From NCBI RefSeq assembly GCF_014203605.1, contig NZ_JACHJJ010000011.1, positions 1 through 64,000 of the forward strand: a stretch of 64,000 nt of DNA. The letters run 5' to 3'. Both the position numbers and the translations under genes were made by a program. The stretch is from Thiemannella venezuelensis (lineage in GTDB: Bacteria; Actinomycetota; Actinomycetes; Streptosporangiales; Streptosporangiaceae). The notes under the pieces are model-generated. The model had not been told where the DNA came from and searched no databases. It saw nothing but the letters and a program-made list of their open reading frames with translations. Below, one piece after another: positions 25,178-37,155 of the stretch; within the stretch, counting starts at the first letter, position 1; every line of letters starts with the position of its first letter.

Positions 25178-25212
25178 GCCGCGGACCCCTCGTCGGTTAA
25201 GGGGTCCGCGGC
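25178..25212 (-). terminator. 13-bp perfect hairpin terminator
   Basis: GCCGCGGACCCCT at 25178-25190 pairs perfectly with AGGGGTCCGCGGC at 25200-25212 over a 9-base loop. It lies 25 bases after the stop of the minus-strand gene ending at 25237 and just before the SulP fusion gene, so it should separate the two transcripts. Confidence 0.8.
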
Positions 25213-25236
25213 GAACTTTGCATAGCGCGGGGGAAA

Positions 25237-26736
25237 TCAGCGGTAATAGTCGGGGTAGTCCGGTTCCTGGTTCCGGTGGTGGCTGCCCCGGGAGCCTGCA
25301 TGGCTCCGGCCCTCGGAGGTGCTCTCCGGATTCGTGCCGTAGAGGTCGCCGTAGCTGGGCCAGTTGCCGCCTCCCGGAGGGGCGGGGGCGGGCTCGGGCC
25401 ACGCCGCCGGGGCCGCGGGGGTCGCCGGCGAGACGTACGAGCCGGTCTCGTAGCCGTAGCCGCCGCTCGCGCCGGAGGGCGTGTCCGCCGGCCGGTCGTA
25501 GGGGGACACGGCCCGCGACGGGCTCGTCGAGACCGCCGGGGACGGGCCGGTGAGCGCGTCGTCCTCGATGGTGGCCCAGCCGGAGCTCACCTCGTAGGAG
25601 CCGGGAGGCGGGGCGCTGTAGACCGGCGTCTGGTACGAGCTGTAGGACGGCCCGGGGTCGTCCAGGATGTCGGCCGTGTTCACGGCCGCCCAGCCGCCCG
25701 ATCCCGGGGTGGTGGCCTGCGCCCAGGGGTTGTCGGCGACGGGGCTCGGCGGCTCGGGCGCGGAGCCGTACGGCGTCGCGAGCGGGTCCGCGCCCGGCGT
25801 CGTGGCGGGGAAGCCGCCGCTGGTCGTGGGGCCCAGGGGGGGCAGCGCGGGTCCGATGCCGGTGCCGCCGTGCGCGATCGGGCCGCTGGGAGCGCCCGGC
25901 ACGGGGAGACCGGAGGAGGAGCCCGCGCCGCGGGAGTAGGAGCCGCCGAGGGGGTCGTTCAGCGGGTCGGGACGCGAGGCGCCGCCGCCCGGAACGCCCA
26001 GGGGGTTCGCGGCGCTCTGGACGTTCTGCGCGTTCGACGCGGAGGCGCGGCCGCCGCGGCGGGAGCTCCGCGGGGTACGGCTCTCGCCGAAGGAGCCCGG
26101 CGTGGGCGCGGCGAAGGTGACCGTCTTCTGCTCGGCCAGCGTGGCGGCGCTGGGCGCGGGGTTCGGCTGGACCGGCCCGACCAGATCGGCCAGGCCGGAG
26201 GGCAGGGAGGCCGCGGCCGGGGAGACCTGCGGAGGGGGAGCCGGGGCGGGCTCCGGGGCCGGGACCGGCCGCTGCGGCCTGCTCGGCAGCGGGGCCTGCA
26301 CGGTCACCGCGTCGGCGTCGGCCTGGAGGACTCCGTCCTCCTGGTCCAGGGGACGGCTCGCGCCCATCCTGGCGGCCAAGGGCCCTCCGAAACCGCCCTC
26401 GTCGGCCTGGAGGCGCGTCCAGTAGTCGTCGTCGTAGTCGTCCGGCTCGCCGAACTCGTTCACGCCGCGCTTGCCGCGGGCGCCCGAAGGCCGCGGCGGG
26501 CGCGGTTTGGGCTCGTCGAACGGCGAGAGGTCGGGCGTGAAGTGGTCCATCTTGGGTTCCCTGGCGGCGAACTCGTCAGTGGACCGGGTAGGCGTCGACG
26601 CCTCCTTCTCGGCCATCTCGCGCAGCCGCTCCGCGGGAAGCGCGCTCTCCCTGCGGTTCATCGACCGCATCCCCAGTGCCACGACGAGGAGCACGAGGAG
26701 CACGACGGCGACCAGGCTTACTATGACCGCGGTCAT
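25237..26736 (-). CDS. hypothetical single-pass membrane protein, Pro/Gly/Ser-rich
   Basis: This 499-residue protein has one N-terminal membrane helix (residues 3-24, IVSLVAVVLLVLLVVALG) followed by a basic stretch and a long low-complexity region rich in Pro, Gly, Ser and Tyr. Acidic patches such as EFGEPDDYDDDYW occur early, and the C-terminus HHRNQEPDYPDYYR is Tyr-rich. It resembles actinobacterial membrane-anchored disordered proteins without assigned function. The tail is predicted to be cytoplasmic from the basic residues after the helix. GGTGG precedes the ATG at 26736. Confidence 0.8.
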   Translation of the reverse strand: MTAVIVSLVAVVLLVLLVVALGMRSMNRRESALPAERLREMAEKEASTPTRSTDEFAAREPKMDHFTPDLSPFDEPKPRPPRPSGARGKRGVNEFGEPDDYDDDYWTRLQADEGGFGGPLAARMGASRPLDQEDGVLQADADAVTVQAPLPSRPQRPVPAPEPAPAPPPQVSPAAASLPSGLADLVGPVQPNPAPSAATLAEQKTVTFAAPTPGSFGESRTPRSSRRGGRASASNAQNVQSAANPLGVPGGGASRPDPLNDPLGGSYSRGAGSSSGLPVPGAPSGPIAHGGTGIGPALPPLGPTTSGGFPATTPGADPLATPYGSAPEPPSPVADNPWAQATTPGSGGWAAVNTADILDDPGPSYSSYQTPVYSAPPPGSYEVSSGWATIEDDALTGPSPAVSTSPSRAVSPYDRPADTPSGASGGYGYETGSYVSPATPAAPAAWPEPAPAPPGGGNWPSYGDLYGTNPESTSEGRSHAGSRGSHHRNQEPDYPDYYR

Positions 26737-26840
26737 TGCACCACCTTCAAGGCCATGGCCTCCCAGCGGCGCCGGTGAGGTCGCGCGGCCATCGACGCGA
26801 CCTGCCCCCTGTGATCACCTGCGCTCGGACATCGGATCTG

Positions 26841-26870
26841 ATTGTGTCGGACCACCGAGAGCGTTGTCAC
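26841..26870 (-). promoter_or_regulatory. possible promoter of the 25237-26736 gene
   Basis: On the minus strand GTGACA (26870-26865) and CACAAT (26846-26841) are separated by 18 bases, resembling relaxed -35 and -10 elements. Transcription would start about 100 bases before the ATG at 26736. It is a weak match and the only candidate in the 180-base gap. Confidence 0.3.
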
Positions 26871-26919
26871 ACCCTAAGTGAAGAATTGGTAACCATTACT
26901 ACCTCCGGTGTTTACCTTG

Positions 26920-27486
26920 TCACTCGATGTGTGTCGCGGTAAGCCGTCCCCAGGCGATCGTCTTGTCCGCGATGCTCCTCAAGGTCTCGGAGAGGGGGGC
27001 GCCCTTGCCGAGTTCGACTCGCTCCTTGAGTGCGTAGACAGTGAAACGATAGTTCTCCTGGCGGCGGCACGGAGGCGTATAGCCCACTTTGCCGTTGGTG
27101 GCGCTGCCCTCCACGGCTCCCACCGGAACGGTGCCCTCGGCCAGCTCGGCGGTGCGCGGGTCGATGTCGAACACGACCCAGTGCACCTCGGGACCGGTGG
27201 CGGCGTTGTTGTTGTCGGCCACGATCGCGACGGACTTGGAGCCGTCCGGCACGCGTGACCAGCGCAGCGGGGGGTTCCCCACCGTGCCGTGGCAGGAGTA
27301 GTCGGAGGGCAGGGGACCGCCGTCCCGAACCGCGGGGCTCGTGACGCTGAGCGGTTCCAGCTGGAGCAGCTCGGCCGAGGCGGTGCCGCTCACCAGCCCG
27401 CAGCCGGAGGAGACGACGACGAGCGCCGCGGCGGCCACCGCTGCGGCGGTGCGTCGCGGGCGCGTAGACGTGTTCGACTGCCCCAT
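26920..27486 (-). CDS. YbhB/YbcL-type Raf kinase inhibitor-like (PEBP) lipoprotein
   Basis: The 188-residue product has a signal peptide ending ALVVVSSGCG (lipobox) and a PEBP domain: LEPLSVTSPAVRDGGPLPSD, GNPPLRWSRVPDGSKSVAIV, HWVVFDIDP and GYTPPCRRQENYRFTVYAL. The conserved Asp/His pocket residues near PEVHWVVFDID and GYTPPC are present. Bacterial members bind small anionic ligands; function here is unknown. ATG at 27486 is chosen because it gives a good signal peptide. It is divergent from the SARP regulator 90 bases away. Confidence 0.9.
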   Translation of the reverse strand: MGQSNTSTRPRRTAAAVAAAALVVVSSGCGLVSGTASAELLQLEPLSVTSPAVRDGGPLPSDYSCHGTVGNPPLRWSRVPDGSKSVAIVADNNNAATGPEVHWVVFDIDPRTAELAEGTVPVGAVEGSATNGKVGYTPPCRRQENYRFTVYALKERVELGKGAPLSETLRSIADKTIAWGRLTATHIE

Positions 27487-27576
27487 GCCGGATGATGCTA
27501 CGCGGATCTGGAACGTGCGCCGACCGGATCCTGAGCTTCCATGGCACGACAGTAGCCATAAATCGGACAGAATCGA

Positions 27577-30500
27577 GTGATGGGCGGGGTGAGGTTGCAC
27601 ACGGAGACCGGTTTCGCCATCCTCGGCCCACTGGAAATCCACCGGGGCGGGGAGCGGGTGGAGGTCGCGGGGCAGCGGCTGAGGGCCCTGCTGTGCCTGC
27701 TGCTCCTCGACGCGGGCAGGCCCGTGCCGGTCGGCCGCCTGGTCGCCGGAGTATGGGGGGACCGCCCGCCGGCCGCGGCGGGAAACGCCCTGCAGGCCCT
27801 GGTCTCGCGGCTGCGCGCGGTCCTGGGCGGCCGGAGGGCTCTGGTCGGGGCCACCGCGGCCGGGTACCGGCTGGCCGTCGACCCCGAACGGGTGGACGCC
27901 CACAGGTTCACCCGGCTGGCCGCCGAGGGCCGGGCCGCCCTCGCCGCGGGCCTTCCGGCGGAGGCCGCGGCCACCCTGCGGGCCGCGCTGGAGCTCTGGC
28001 GCGGCCCGGCCCTGGCCGACCTGACCGGGAACGAGGCCGTCGCCGCCGGACTCGCCCGGCTGGACGCGCTCCGGCTGGAGGCGGCCGAGGACCGGATCGA
28101 GGCCGTCCTGCTGCTCGGCCGGGGCTCCGAGGCGGCCGCGGAACTGCCCGCGCTGATCGCGGCCCACCCGCTGCGGGAGCGGCTGCGCGGCCAGCTCATG
28201 CGGGCCCTGTACGCCTCGGGCCGCCAGGTCGAGGCGCTGGCCGCGTTCGAGGACGCCCGTGCGGCCTTCGCCGAGGAACTGGGGGCGGACCCCTCGCCGG
28301 CGCTGGCCGGACTCCACCTGGCGATGCTCCGCCGCGACTGGTCCGAGCACGCCGTACGGCCCGCCCCCGGCACCCCCGATCCGGTCCCCGTCCCGCAGCC
28401 CGTGACGGCGGCGGCACCGGGCAACCTGCGCGCGCGCCTCACCAGCTTCGTCGGCAGGGAGCACGAGGTGGCCCGGGTCGCGGAGCTGCTCGCCGGACAC
28501 CGGCTGGTCACTCTGCTCGGCCCCGGCGGCGCGGGCAAGACCCGGCTGGCGGTCGAGTCGGCGGAGGCGGTCGCCGGCCGGATGCCCGACGGGGTGTGGC
28601 TGGCCGAGCTGGCCTCGGTGGCCGACCCGTCCGAGGTGCCGCAGACCGTCTTCTCGGCCCTGGACCTGCGTGACGGCATCCCGCCGGGGCGGCCGGGAAC
28701 CCTGCCGGCGCCCTCCGCCCGCGACCCGCTCTCCCGCCTGGTCTCGGCTCTGGCCGGGAAGCGGCTGCTGATCGTCCTGGACAACTGCGAGCACCTGGTC
28801 GAGGCGGCGGCGGTGCTCGCCGACCGGGTGCTGGCCGGCTGCCCGGAGGTGCGCGTCCTGGCCACCAGCCGCGAACCCCTGGCCATCACGGGCGAGCTGA
28901 CCTGGCCGGTGCCGCCGCTGGAGCTCCCGCCGCCCGGGGGCGATCCGGCCGAGGCCCTGGACTATCCGGCCGTCCGCCTGTTCGCCGAGCGCGCCGCGGC
29001 GGTCCGCCCCGGCTACCGGCCCGAGGCCGAGGCCGGGGCGGTGGTGCGGATCTGCCGCGAGCTCGACGGCATGCCGCTCGCGATCGAGCTGGCCGCCGCC
29101 CGGCTCCGGTCCCTGTCGGCCGGGCAGATCGCCGACCGCCTCGACGACCGGTTCCGGCTGCTGACCGGCGGCAGCCGTACGGCGCTGCCCCGCCATCAGA
29201 CGCTCCGCGCGGTGGTGGAGTGGAGCTGGGACCTGCTGGACGGGCAGGAGCGCGCGCTGGCGGGCCGCCTGTCGGTCTTCGCCGGGGGCGTCACGCTCGA
29301 CGCCGCCGAGCGGGTCTGCCCGGGCGGAGGGCTGGAGCGGGCCGACGTGCTCGACGTGCTGGCCCGGCTGGTCGACAAGTCGCTGCTGGCGGTCGCCGAG
29401 GACGGGACCGCGCCCCGCTACCGGATGCTGGAGACCATCCGCGCCTACGCCGCCGAGCGGCTGGCCGAGTCGGGCGAACGGGAGCGGGTGCGGCTGGCGC
29501 ACGCGGTGTTCTTCACGGAGCTGGCGGAGGCGGCCGAGCCGGGCCTGCGCGACCACCGGCAGGAGGCCTGCCTCGCCGAGCTGTCCCGCGAGCACGACAA
29601 CCTCTCGGCGGCGCTGCGCCGGACCACGGGGGCGGCCCGGTTCGACCTGGCGCTCCGGCTGGTCGGCGCGCTCGGCTGGTACTGGTGGCTGCGCAGTCAC
29701 CGGATCGAGGGCGCGCACCGGGCCCTCGAGGTGCTCGGCCCGGTGGACGGGGCGCTGGCGGCGGGAGAACGGGTGCACGGCGTCGACGCCGGGCCGCTCG
29801 CCCTGGCCCGGGTCGCCTACGGCGTCAACGCGGTCGGGGCCGGGACCGAGCTGGACACGGCGCGGGACCAGCTGACCGAGGCGGTACGGCTGGCGCGCGC
29901 GCAGATCCCGCCGCCCTGGCACCCCCTGGTCGTGACGGCGGGACCGATCGGTGCGCTCTTCGCCGGCCTCCCCGCGGACGGCGGCCGCTATCTCGACGAG
30001 ATGTTCGCCCACCCCGATCCCTGGGTGACGTCCCTGGCCCACCTGCTCCTCGGCTACGACCACCTCAACAGCGGCCGGATCGGCGGCTGCGAGAGCGAGG
30101 TGCGGACCGCCCTGGCCGGGTTCCGGGAGCTCGGGGAGCGCTGGGGGGCCGGCACCGCGCTGGCCGCGCTGGCGGAGGTGGACTTCCTGCACGGCGAGTT
30201 CCGGCAGGGGGCGGACCGGGTGCTGGAGGCCATCGCCGTCATGGAGGAGCTGGGGGCCGTCGACGAGGTCGCCTACCTGCGCGGCCGGCTCGCCGTGGGG
30301 CTGAACCTGCTGGGCGAGAGGGCGGTGGCGCGGGAAATGCTGGACGAGTCGCTGCGCAACGCCCTCCGGAACAAGGACATGGTCGCCGCGGTGAACTTCC
30401 TCGCCGCCCGCGGGGACTTCGCCCGGGAGGCCGGGGAGCTCGCCGAGGCGCGGCGGTACTACGCCGACGCCCTGCGGGTGGTGGACACCGAGTCCAGCAT

Positions 30501-30870
30501 GCCGATCCAGATCAGGGCGGCGGTGAACGCCTCGCTCGGCCTGCTGGCCGAGCAGGAGGGGGACCTGCCGCGGGCCGGGCGGCTGCTCGGCACCGCGCTG
30601 GAGCAGGCGGCGGGGGCGACCGACGCATCGGTGCTCGGCCTGGTGCTGATCGGCTGCGCGGGCCTGGCGCTCGCCGGGGGCGACCCCGCCAGGGCGGCGA
30701 CGCTGCTCGGCGGGGCCGCGATGATCCGGGGCATCGACGTGGTGGTCGACTTCGACCACGTGCGGATCACCGAGCGCGCGAGGGGCGCGCTCGGCGAGGA
30801 GGAGTTCGCGCGGTGCTACGGGCGGGGCCGCGCGCTCTCCCGCGAGGACGTGGTCTCCCTGGCGGGATAG
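27577..30870 (+). CDS. AfsR/SARP-type regulator with NB-ARC ATPase and TPR domain
   Basis: This is a 1,097-residue transcription regulator. Residues 10-100 form an OmpR-like winged helix (FAILGPLEIHRGGERVEVAG); residues 105-255 are a bacterial transcriptional activation domain (DAHRFTRLAAEGRAALAAG, LRERLRGQLMRALYASGRQ). Residues 285-560 are a STAND ATPase with Walker A GPGGAGKTRLAV near 315, Walker B LLIVLDNCEHL, and RELDGMPLAIELAAARL. The rest has TPR-like helices. Such proteins activate secondary-metabolite genes, but no biosynthetic cluster is visible here. GTG at 27577 or ATG at 27580 can start it. Confidence 0.93.
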   Translation: MMGGVRLHTETGFAILGPLEIHRGGERVEVAGQRLRALLCLLLLDAGRPVPVGRLVAGVWGDRPPAAAGNALQALVSRLRAVLGGRRALVGATAAGYRLAVDPERVDAHRFTRLAAEGRAALAAGLPAEAAATLRAALELWRGPALADLTGNEAVAAGLARLDALRLEAAEDRIEAVLLLGRGSEAAAELPALIAAHPLRERLRGQLMRALYASGRQVEALAAFEDARAAFAEELGADPSPALAGLHLAMLRRDWSEHAVRPAPGTPDPVPVPQPVTAAAPGNLRARLTSFVGREHEVARVAELLAGHRLVTLLGPGGAGKTRLAVESAEAVAGRMPDGVWLAELASVADPSEVPQTVFSALDLRDGIPPGRPGTLPAPSARDPLSRLVSALAGKRLLIVLDNCEHLVEAAAVLADRVLAGCPEVRVLATSREPLAITGELTWPVPPLELPPPGGDPAEALDYPAVRLFAERAAAVRPGYRPEAEAGAVVRICRELDGMPLAIELAAARLRSLSAGQIADRLDDRFRLLTGGSRTALPRHQTLRAVVEWSWDLLDGQERALAGRLSVFAGGVTLDAAERVCPGGGLERADVLDVLARLVDKSLLAVAEDGTAPRYRMLETIRAYAAERLAESGERERVRLAHAVFFTELAEAAEPGLRDHRQEACLAELSREHDNLSAALRRTTGAARFDLALRLVGALGWYWWLRSHRIEGAHRALEVLGPVDGALAAGERVHGVDAGPLALARVAYGVNAVGAGTELDTARDQLTEAVRLARAQIPPPWHPLVVTAGPIGALFAGLPADGGRYLDEMFAHPDPWVTSLAHLLLGYDHLNSGRIGGCESEVRTALAGFRELGERWGAGTALAALAEVDFLHGEFRQGADRVLEAIAVMEELGAVDEVAYLRGRLAVGLNLLGERAVAREMLDESLRNALRNKDMVAAVNFLAARGDFAREAGELAEARRYYADALRVVDTESSMPIQIRAAVNASLGLLAEQEGDLPRAGRLLGTALEQAAGATDASVLGLVLIGCAGLALAGGDPARAATLLGGAAMIRGIDVVVDFDHVRITERARGALGEEEFARCYGRGRALSREDVVSLAG

Positions 30871-30877
30871 CGCGGCG

Positions 30878-31120
30878 TCACGGCTCCTGGGAGCCGTCGT
30901 CGCCCAGCTCGCGATAGGGCTTGCGGAGCAGGTCGACCAGGGGGATGTGCCGCACTCTGACCTCCGGCGGCTCCAGCACGCGCAGCAGGAGGTCCGGGGG
31001 GGCCTGCCCGCCGTCCGCGCGGGGGCGCAGCCGGCTCAGGGAGACCGCGGGGGAGTAGAAGTCGGCGAGCCGGTCCTCGAACGGCGGGTCGCCTGCGGGC
31101 CCGGTCCCGGAGGGCCGCAT
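30878..31120 (-). pseudogene. C-terminal remnant of a SWIM zinc-finger protein gene
   Basis: This 80-codon frame follows the SNF2 helicase with 1 base between its ATG and the helicase stop. It contains FEDRLADFYSPAVSLSRLRP and PPDLLLRVLEPPEVRVRHIP, then LVDLLRKPYRELG, resembling the extreme C-terminus of SWIM zinc-finger proteins normally encoded just after this helicase in actinobacteria (from memory). The zinc-binding CxC...CxH part is absent. Either an internal deletion removed most of the gene or the short protein is kept. An ATG is present at 31120, so translation by coupling is possible. Confidence 0.5.
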
Positions 31121-31121
31121 G

Positions 31122-34478
<3,357 letters not shown>

Positions 34479-34515
34479 GCGACCACTCCACCTCTCGTCG
34501 ATCTCGGTCGGGACT

Positions 34516-34545
34516 CCCGGCGCCGCCCGAGGCGGCGGGTCCGGG
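34516..34545 (-). terminator. GC-rich hairpin after the ABC permease gene
   Basis: CCCGGCGCCGCC at 34516-34527 pairs with GGCGGCG at 34531-34537 and CCGGG at 34541-34545, with a 3-base bulge and a 3-base loop. It lies 4 bases after the stop of the permease gene on the minus strand. Confidence 0.55.
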
Positions 34546-34549
34546 ACCG

Positions 34550-35362
34550 CTACACCCGGCTGCGGAAGGCCCGGATCGCCAGCGGAGCGAAGACCGCGGC
34601 GAACCCGGCAGCCCAGAGCAAGGAGATCATCGTAGGCTGTGCGACCTCGCCGCCGATCAGGAGGCCGCGGATGGCGTCGGCCAGGTGGGTGACCGGGTTG
34701 ATGTCGGACCAGGTCTCCAGCCAGCCGGGGAAGGTCTGCGACGGCACCAGCGCGCTGCTGGTGAACGTCAGCGGCATCATCAGCGAGAAGGCGACCATCT
34801 GCACCTTCTCCGGGTTGGAGGCCTTGAGGCCGATCAGCACGGACATCCACGACATGGCCAGGGCGACCACCACCAGCAGCGCCAGGGCGCCCAGCAGGCC
34901 GGTCAGGCTGGTCTCGACCCGGAACCCCAGGACCATGCCGAAACCGACGAGCAGGGCGAAGGCCCACACCTGCTTGGCGGTGTCGGCGATGATCCGCCCC
35001 GAGAGCGGCGCGGTCCTGGCGATGGGCAGGCTCCGCAGCCGGTCGAAGACGCCCTTGGTGATGTCGGTGTTCAGGCCGATCGCGGTGGACAGCGTGTAGA
35101 ACAGGGCGTTCTGCACGAGCAGGCCGGGCAGCGCGAACTGCAGGTAGTCGCCGGTCGACCCGGAGATCGCGCCGCCGAACACGTAGGTGAACAGCAGCAG
35201 GAACATGATGGGCTGGATGCTCAGATCGAGCAGCTCCCAGGGGTTGTGCTTGATCTGGACCAGGCTGCGCCAGGCGAGCGTCATGGTCTGCTGCAGCGTG
35301 GCCAGCGGGCCGGCGTGCCTGGCCGTGACCGCGGTCGGAGCCGTCGTCGTCACGGCGGTCAT
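34550..35362 (-). CDS. ABC-2 type transporter permease (DrrB-like)
   Basis: This 270-residue inner-membrane permease has about six helices, starting with LLDLSIQPIMFLLLFTYVFG, then FALPGLLVQNALFYTLSTAI. It contains the characteristic DRLRSLPIARTAPLSGRIIA loop of the DrrB family. A C-terminal pair of helices follows INPVTHLADAIRGLLIGG. With the ATPase encoded upstream it should form a homodimeric exporter for drugs or lipids. Its ATG overlaps the stop of the ATPase gene in an ATGA, so translation is coupled. Confidence 0.93.
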   Translation of the reverse strand: MTAVTTTAPTAVTARHAGPLATLQQTMTLAWRSLVQIKHNPWELLDLSIQPIMFLLLFTYVFGGAISGSTGDYLQFALPGLLVQNALFYTLSTAIGLNTDITKGVFDRLRSLPIARTAPLSGRIIADTAKQVWAFALLVGFGMVLGFRVETSLTGLLGALALLVVVALAMSWMSVLIGLKASNPEKVQMVAFSLMMPLTFTSSALVPSQTFPGWLETWSDINPVTHLADAIRGLLIGGEVAQPTMISLLWAAGFAAVFAPLAIRAFRSRV

Positions 35363-36327
35363 GCGAACACCTCTTCCTTCTCCGCGGTGGGCTCTTCCTC
35401 GGCCCGGTGGCCGGTGATGGCGAGGAACACCTCGTCGAGGCTGGACTTGCGCAGCGCCAGCTCGCTCGCGACGACGCCGAGGTCGTCGAGCCGGCGGACG
35501 ACGGCCGACACGACCGCCGGGTCGTGCACGGACGCGGTGACCCTGCCGCCGGTCAGGTCGGGAGTCTCGCCGATGACGTCGGCCACGACCTCGGCGACCA
35601 GGTCGAGGTGGGCGGCCTCCAGCGGCCGGACCTCCAGGACCTGCGCGCCGGTGGTGGCCTTCAGCTCGTCGGAGGTGCCGGAGGCGATCACCCTGCCGTG
35701 GTCGAAGACCACGATGTCGTCGGCGAGCTGGTCGGCCTCCTCGAGGTACTGGGTGGTGAGCAGGACCGTCACGCCGTCGGCCATCAGGCCGCGCACGACG
35801 CTCCACAGCTCCGTGCGGCTGCGCGGGTCGAGACCGGTGGTGGGCTCGTCGAGGAAGAGCACCTGCGGCCGCCCGACCAGGCTCGCCGCGAGGTCCAGGC
35901 GGCGGCGCATGCCGCCCGAGTAGGTCTTGGTCGCGCGCCCGCCGGCGTCGGACAGGTCGAACCGCTCCAGCAGCTCGGCGGCCCGCCGCCGGGAGTCGGC
36001 CCGCGACATGCCCAGCAGCCGGCCGATCATCACGAGGTTCTCCACCCCGGTGAGCATCTCGTCCACCGCGGCGTACTGCCCGGTGAGGCCGATGAGCGAG
36101 CGCACCCGGTGCGCGTCCTTCACCACGTCGAACCCGCCCACCGCGGCCCTGCCCTCGTCGGGGCGGAGGAGGGTGGCCAGGATCCGCACGGCGGTGGTCT
36201 TGCCCGCGCCGTTCGGCCCGAGAACGCCGAGCAGGCGCCCCTGCGGCACGGCGAGGTCGATCCCGTCGAGCGCCCGCGTCTCCCCGTAGCGCTTCGCCAG
36301 GCCTGTCGCCTCGATGGCGTACTGCAT
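35359..36327 (-). CDS. ABC transporter ATP-binding protein (DrrA-like)
   Basis: The 322-residue ATPase has Walker A GVLGPNGAGKTTAVRIL, Q-loop GLTGQYAAVDEMLTG, signature YSGGMRRRLDLAASLVGRP, Walker B VLFLDEPTTGLDPRSR and the H-region (VTVLLTTQYLEEADQL, where the switch position is Gln as in DrrA proteins). The C-terminal 100 residues are the DrrA-type regulatory tail ending LRKSSLDEVFLAITG. It energises the permease. AAGGAG eight bases before the ATG at 36327 fixes the start. Daunorubicin-type resistance is the family archetype; the actual substrate is unknown. Confidence 0.94.
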   Translation of the reverse strand: MQYAIEATGLAKRYGETRALDGIDLAVPQGRLLGVLGPNGAGKTTAVRILATLLRPDEGRAAVGGFDVVKDAHRVRSLIGLTGQYAAVDEMLTGVENLVMIGRLLGMSRADSRRRAAELLERFDLSDAGGRATKTYSGGMRRRLDLAASLVGRPQVLFLDEPTTGLDPRSRTELWSVVRGLMADGVTVLLTTQYLEEADQLADDIVVFDHGRVIASGTSDELKATTGAQVLEVRPLEAAHLDLVAEVVADVIGETPDLTGGRVTASVHDPAVVSAVVRRLDDLGVVASELALRKSSLDEVFLAITGHRAEEEPTAEKEEVFA

Positions 36328-36477
36328 GATCGGCTCTCCTTCGTCGGCGTCGTGATTCCAGAATGACGATCCCCACTGACACTTTTCCGATACGGGACTG
36401 ATGGGGAGACGGGGCCGCTGACATATGGCTGACACGGTCCGCCGTCCGCCGGAACATGACCGTTTAGGCTGAAGAAC

Positions 36478-37155
36478 GTGAGCTACCAAAGCGATGCGAA
36501 CAGGGGCGGAACGGATGGGCCGGGGGCGGCCGCCCCCGCTCCGGCCGGCCCCCTGCCCGAAGGCGTTCCATCGCGTGACCCCGGCCCGCCGGGCGCGACC
36601 GGTCAGGGCGCCCGGCCCGGCGGAGGCCGCGGGCGGTCCGGCGGCGTCCCGCTGCGCGACCCGGCCCATCCGGTCTCCCGCAGGGCCATCGCGCTCTGGC
36701 TGCTGGAGGGGGCGATCTGGTCGGTGATCCTGACCGCCGTCTCCTACGCCCTGTCCGGATGGGTCGGCGGCGCCCGGTGGTCCTGGCTGCCGGGCTGGGT
36801 GCCCGGCACCATCGCGTTCCTGCCGTGGGCGGTGGGGGCCGTCCTCGTCGCGCTGACGGTCGCCGAGTCCCTCTGGCGTTACGCGACGCACCGCTGGGAG
36901 CTCACCGGGGACGTGGTCTACGCGCGCTCCGGCTGGATCAGCAGGGACTGGGTGTTCGTCCCGGTCAGCCGGATACAGACCGTGGACAAGGCGCAGGGGT
37001 GGATGGAGCGGATGCTCGGCCTCGCCACGGTGGAGATCCGCACGGCCTCCCACGCGGGGTCGTCCACGATCAAAGGCCTGGACTACGCGGTGGCGGCCGG
37101 GCTCGCCGACGAACTCGCCCGGCGAGCCGAGGAACTGAGGGACGACGCGACGTGA
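36478..37155 (+). CDS. PH-domain membrane protein (bPH2, YdbS-like)
   Basis: This 225-residue protein has a disordered Gly/Pro N-terminus, two membrane helices (residues about 75-100 and 112-135), and a bacterial PH domain with RWELTGDVVYARSGWISRDW, FVPVSRIQTVDKAQGWMER and GLATVEIRTASHAG. It matches the smaller YdbS-like partner. The next gene encodes the larger partner and overlaps it in a GTGA. GTG at 36478 is the start. Such pairs sit in the membrane and may respond to envelope stress or antimicrobial compounds, but this is family-level knowledge only. Confidence 0.88.
   Translation: MSYQSDANRGGTDGPGAAAPAPAGPLPEGVPSRDPGPPGATGQGARPGGGRGRSGGVPLRDPAHPVSRRAIALWLLEGAIWSVILTAVSYALSGWVGGARWSWLPGWVPGTIAFLPWAVGAVLVALTVAESLWRYATHRWELTGDVVYARSGWISRDWVFVPVSRIQTVDKAQGWMERMLGLATVEIRTASHAGSSTIKGLDYAVAAGLADELARRAEELRDDAT

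Noticed and set aside
26920-30759. A 1,279-codon open frame on the minus strand opposite the SARP regulator
   Set aside because: Only its last 189 codons form a known protein (the PEBP lipoprotein). The rest is antisense to the regulator and has Arg/Gly/Pro/Gln-rich noise typical of GC-rich shadow frames.
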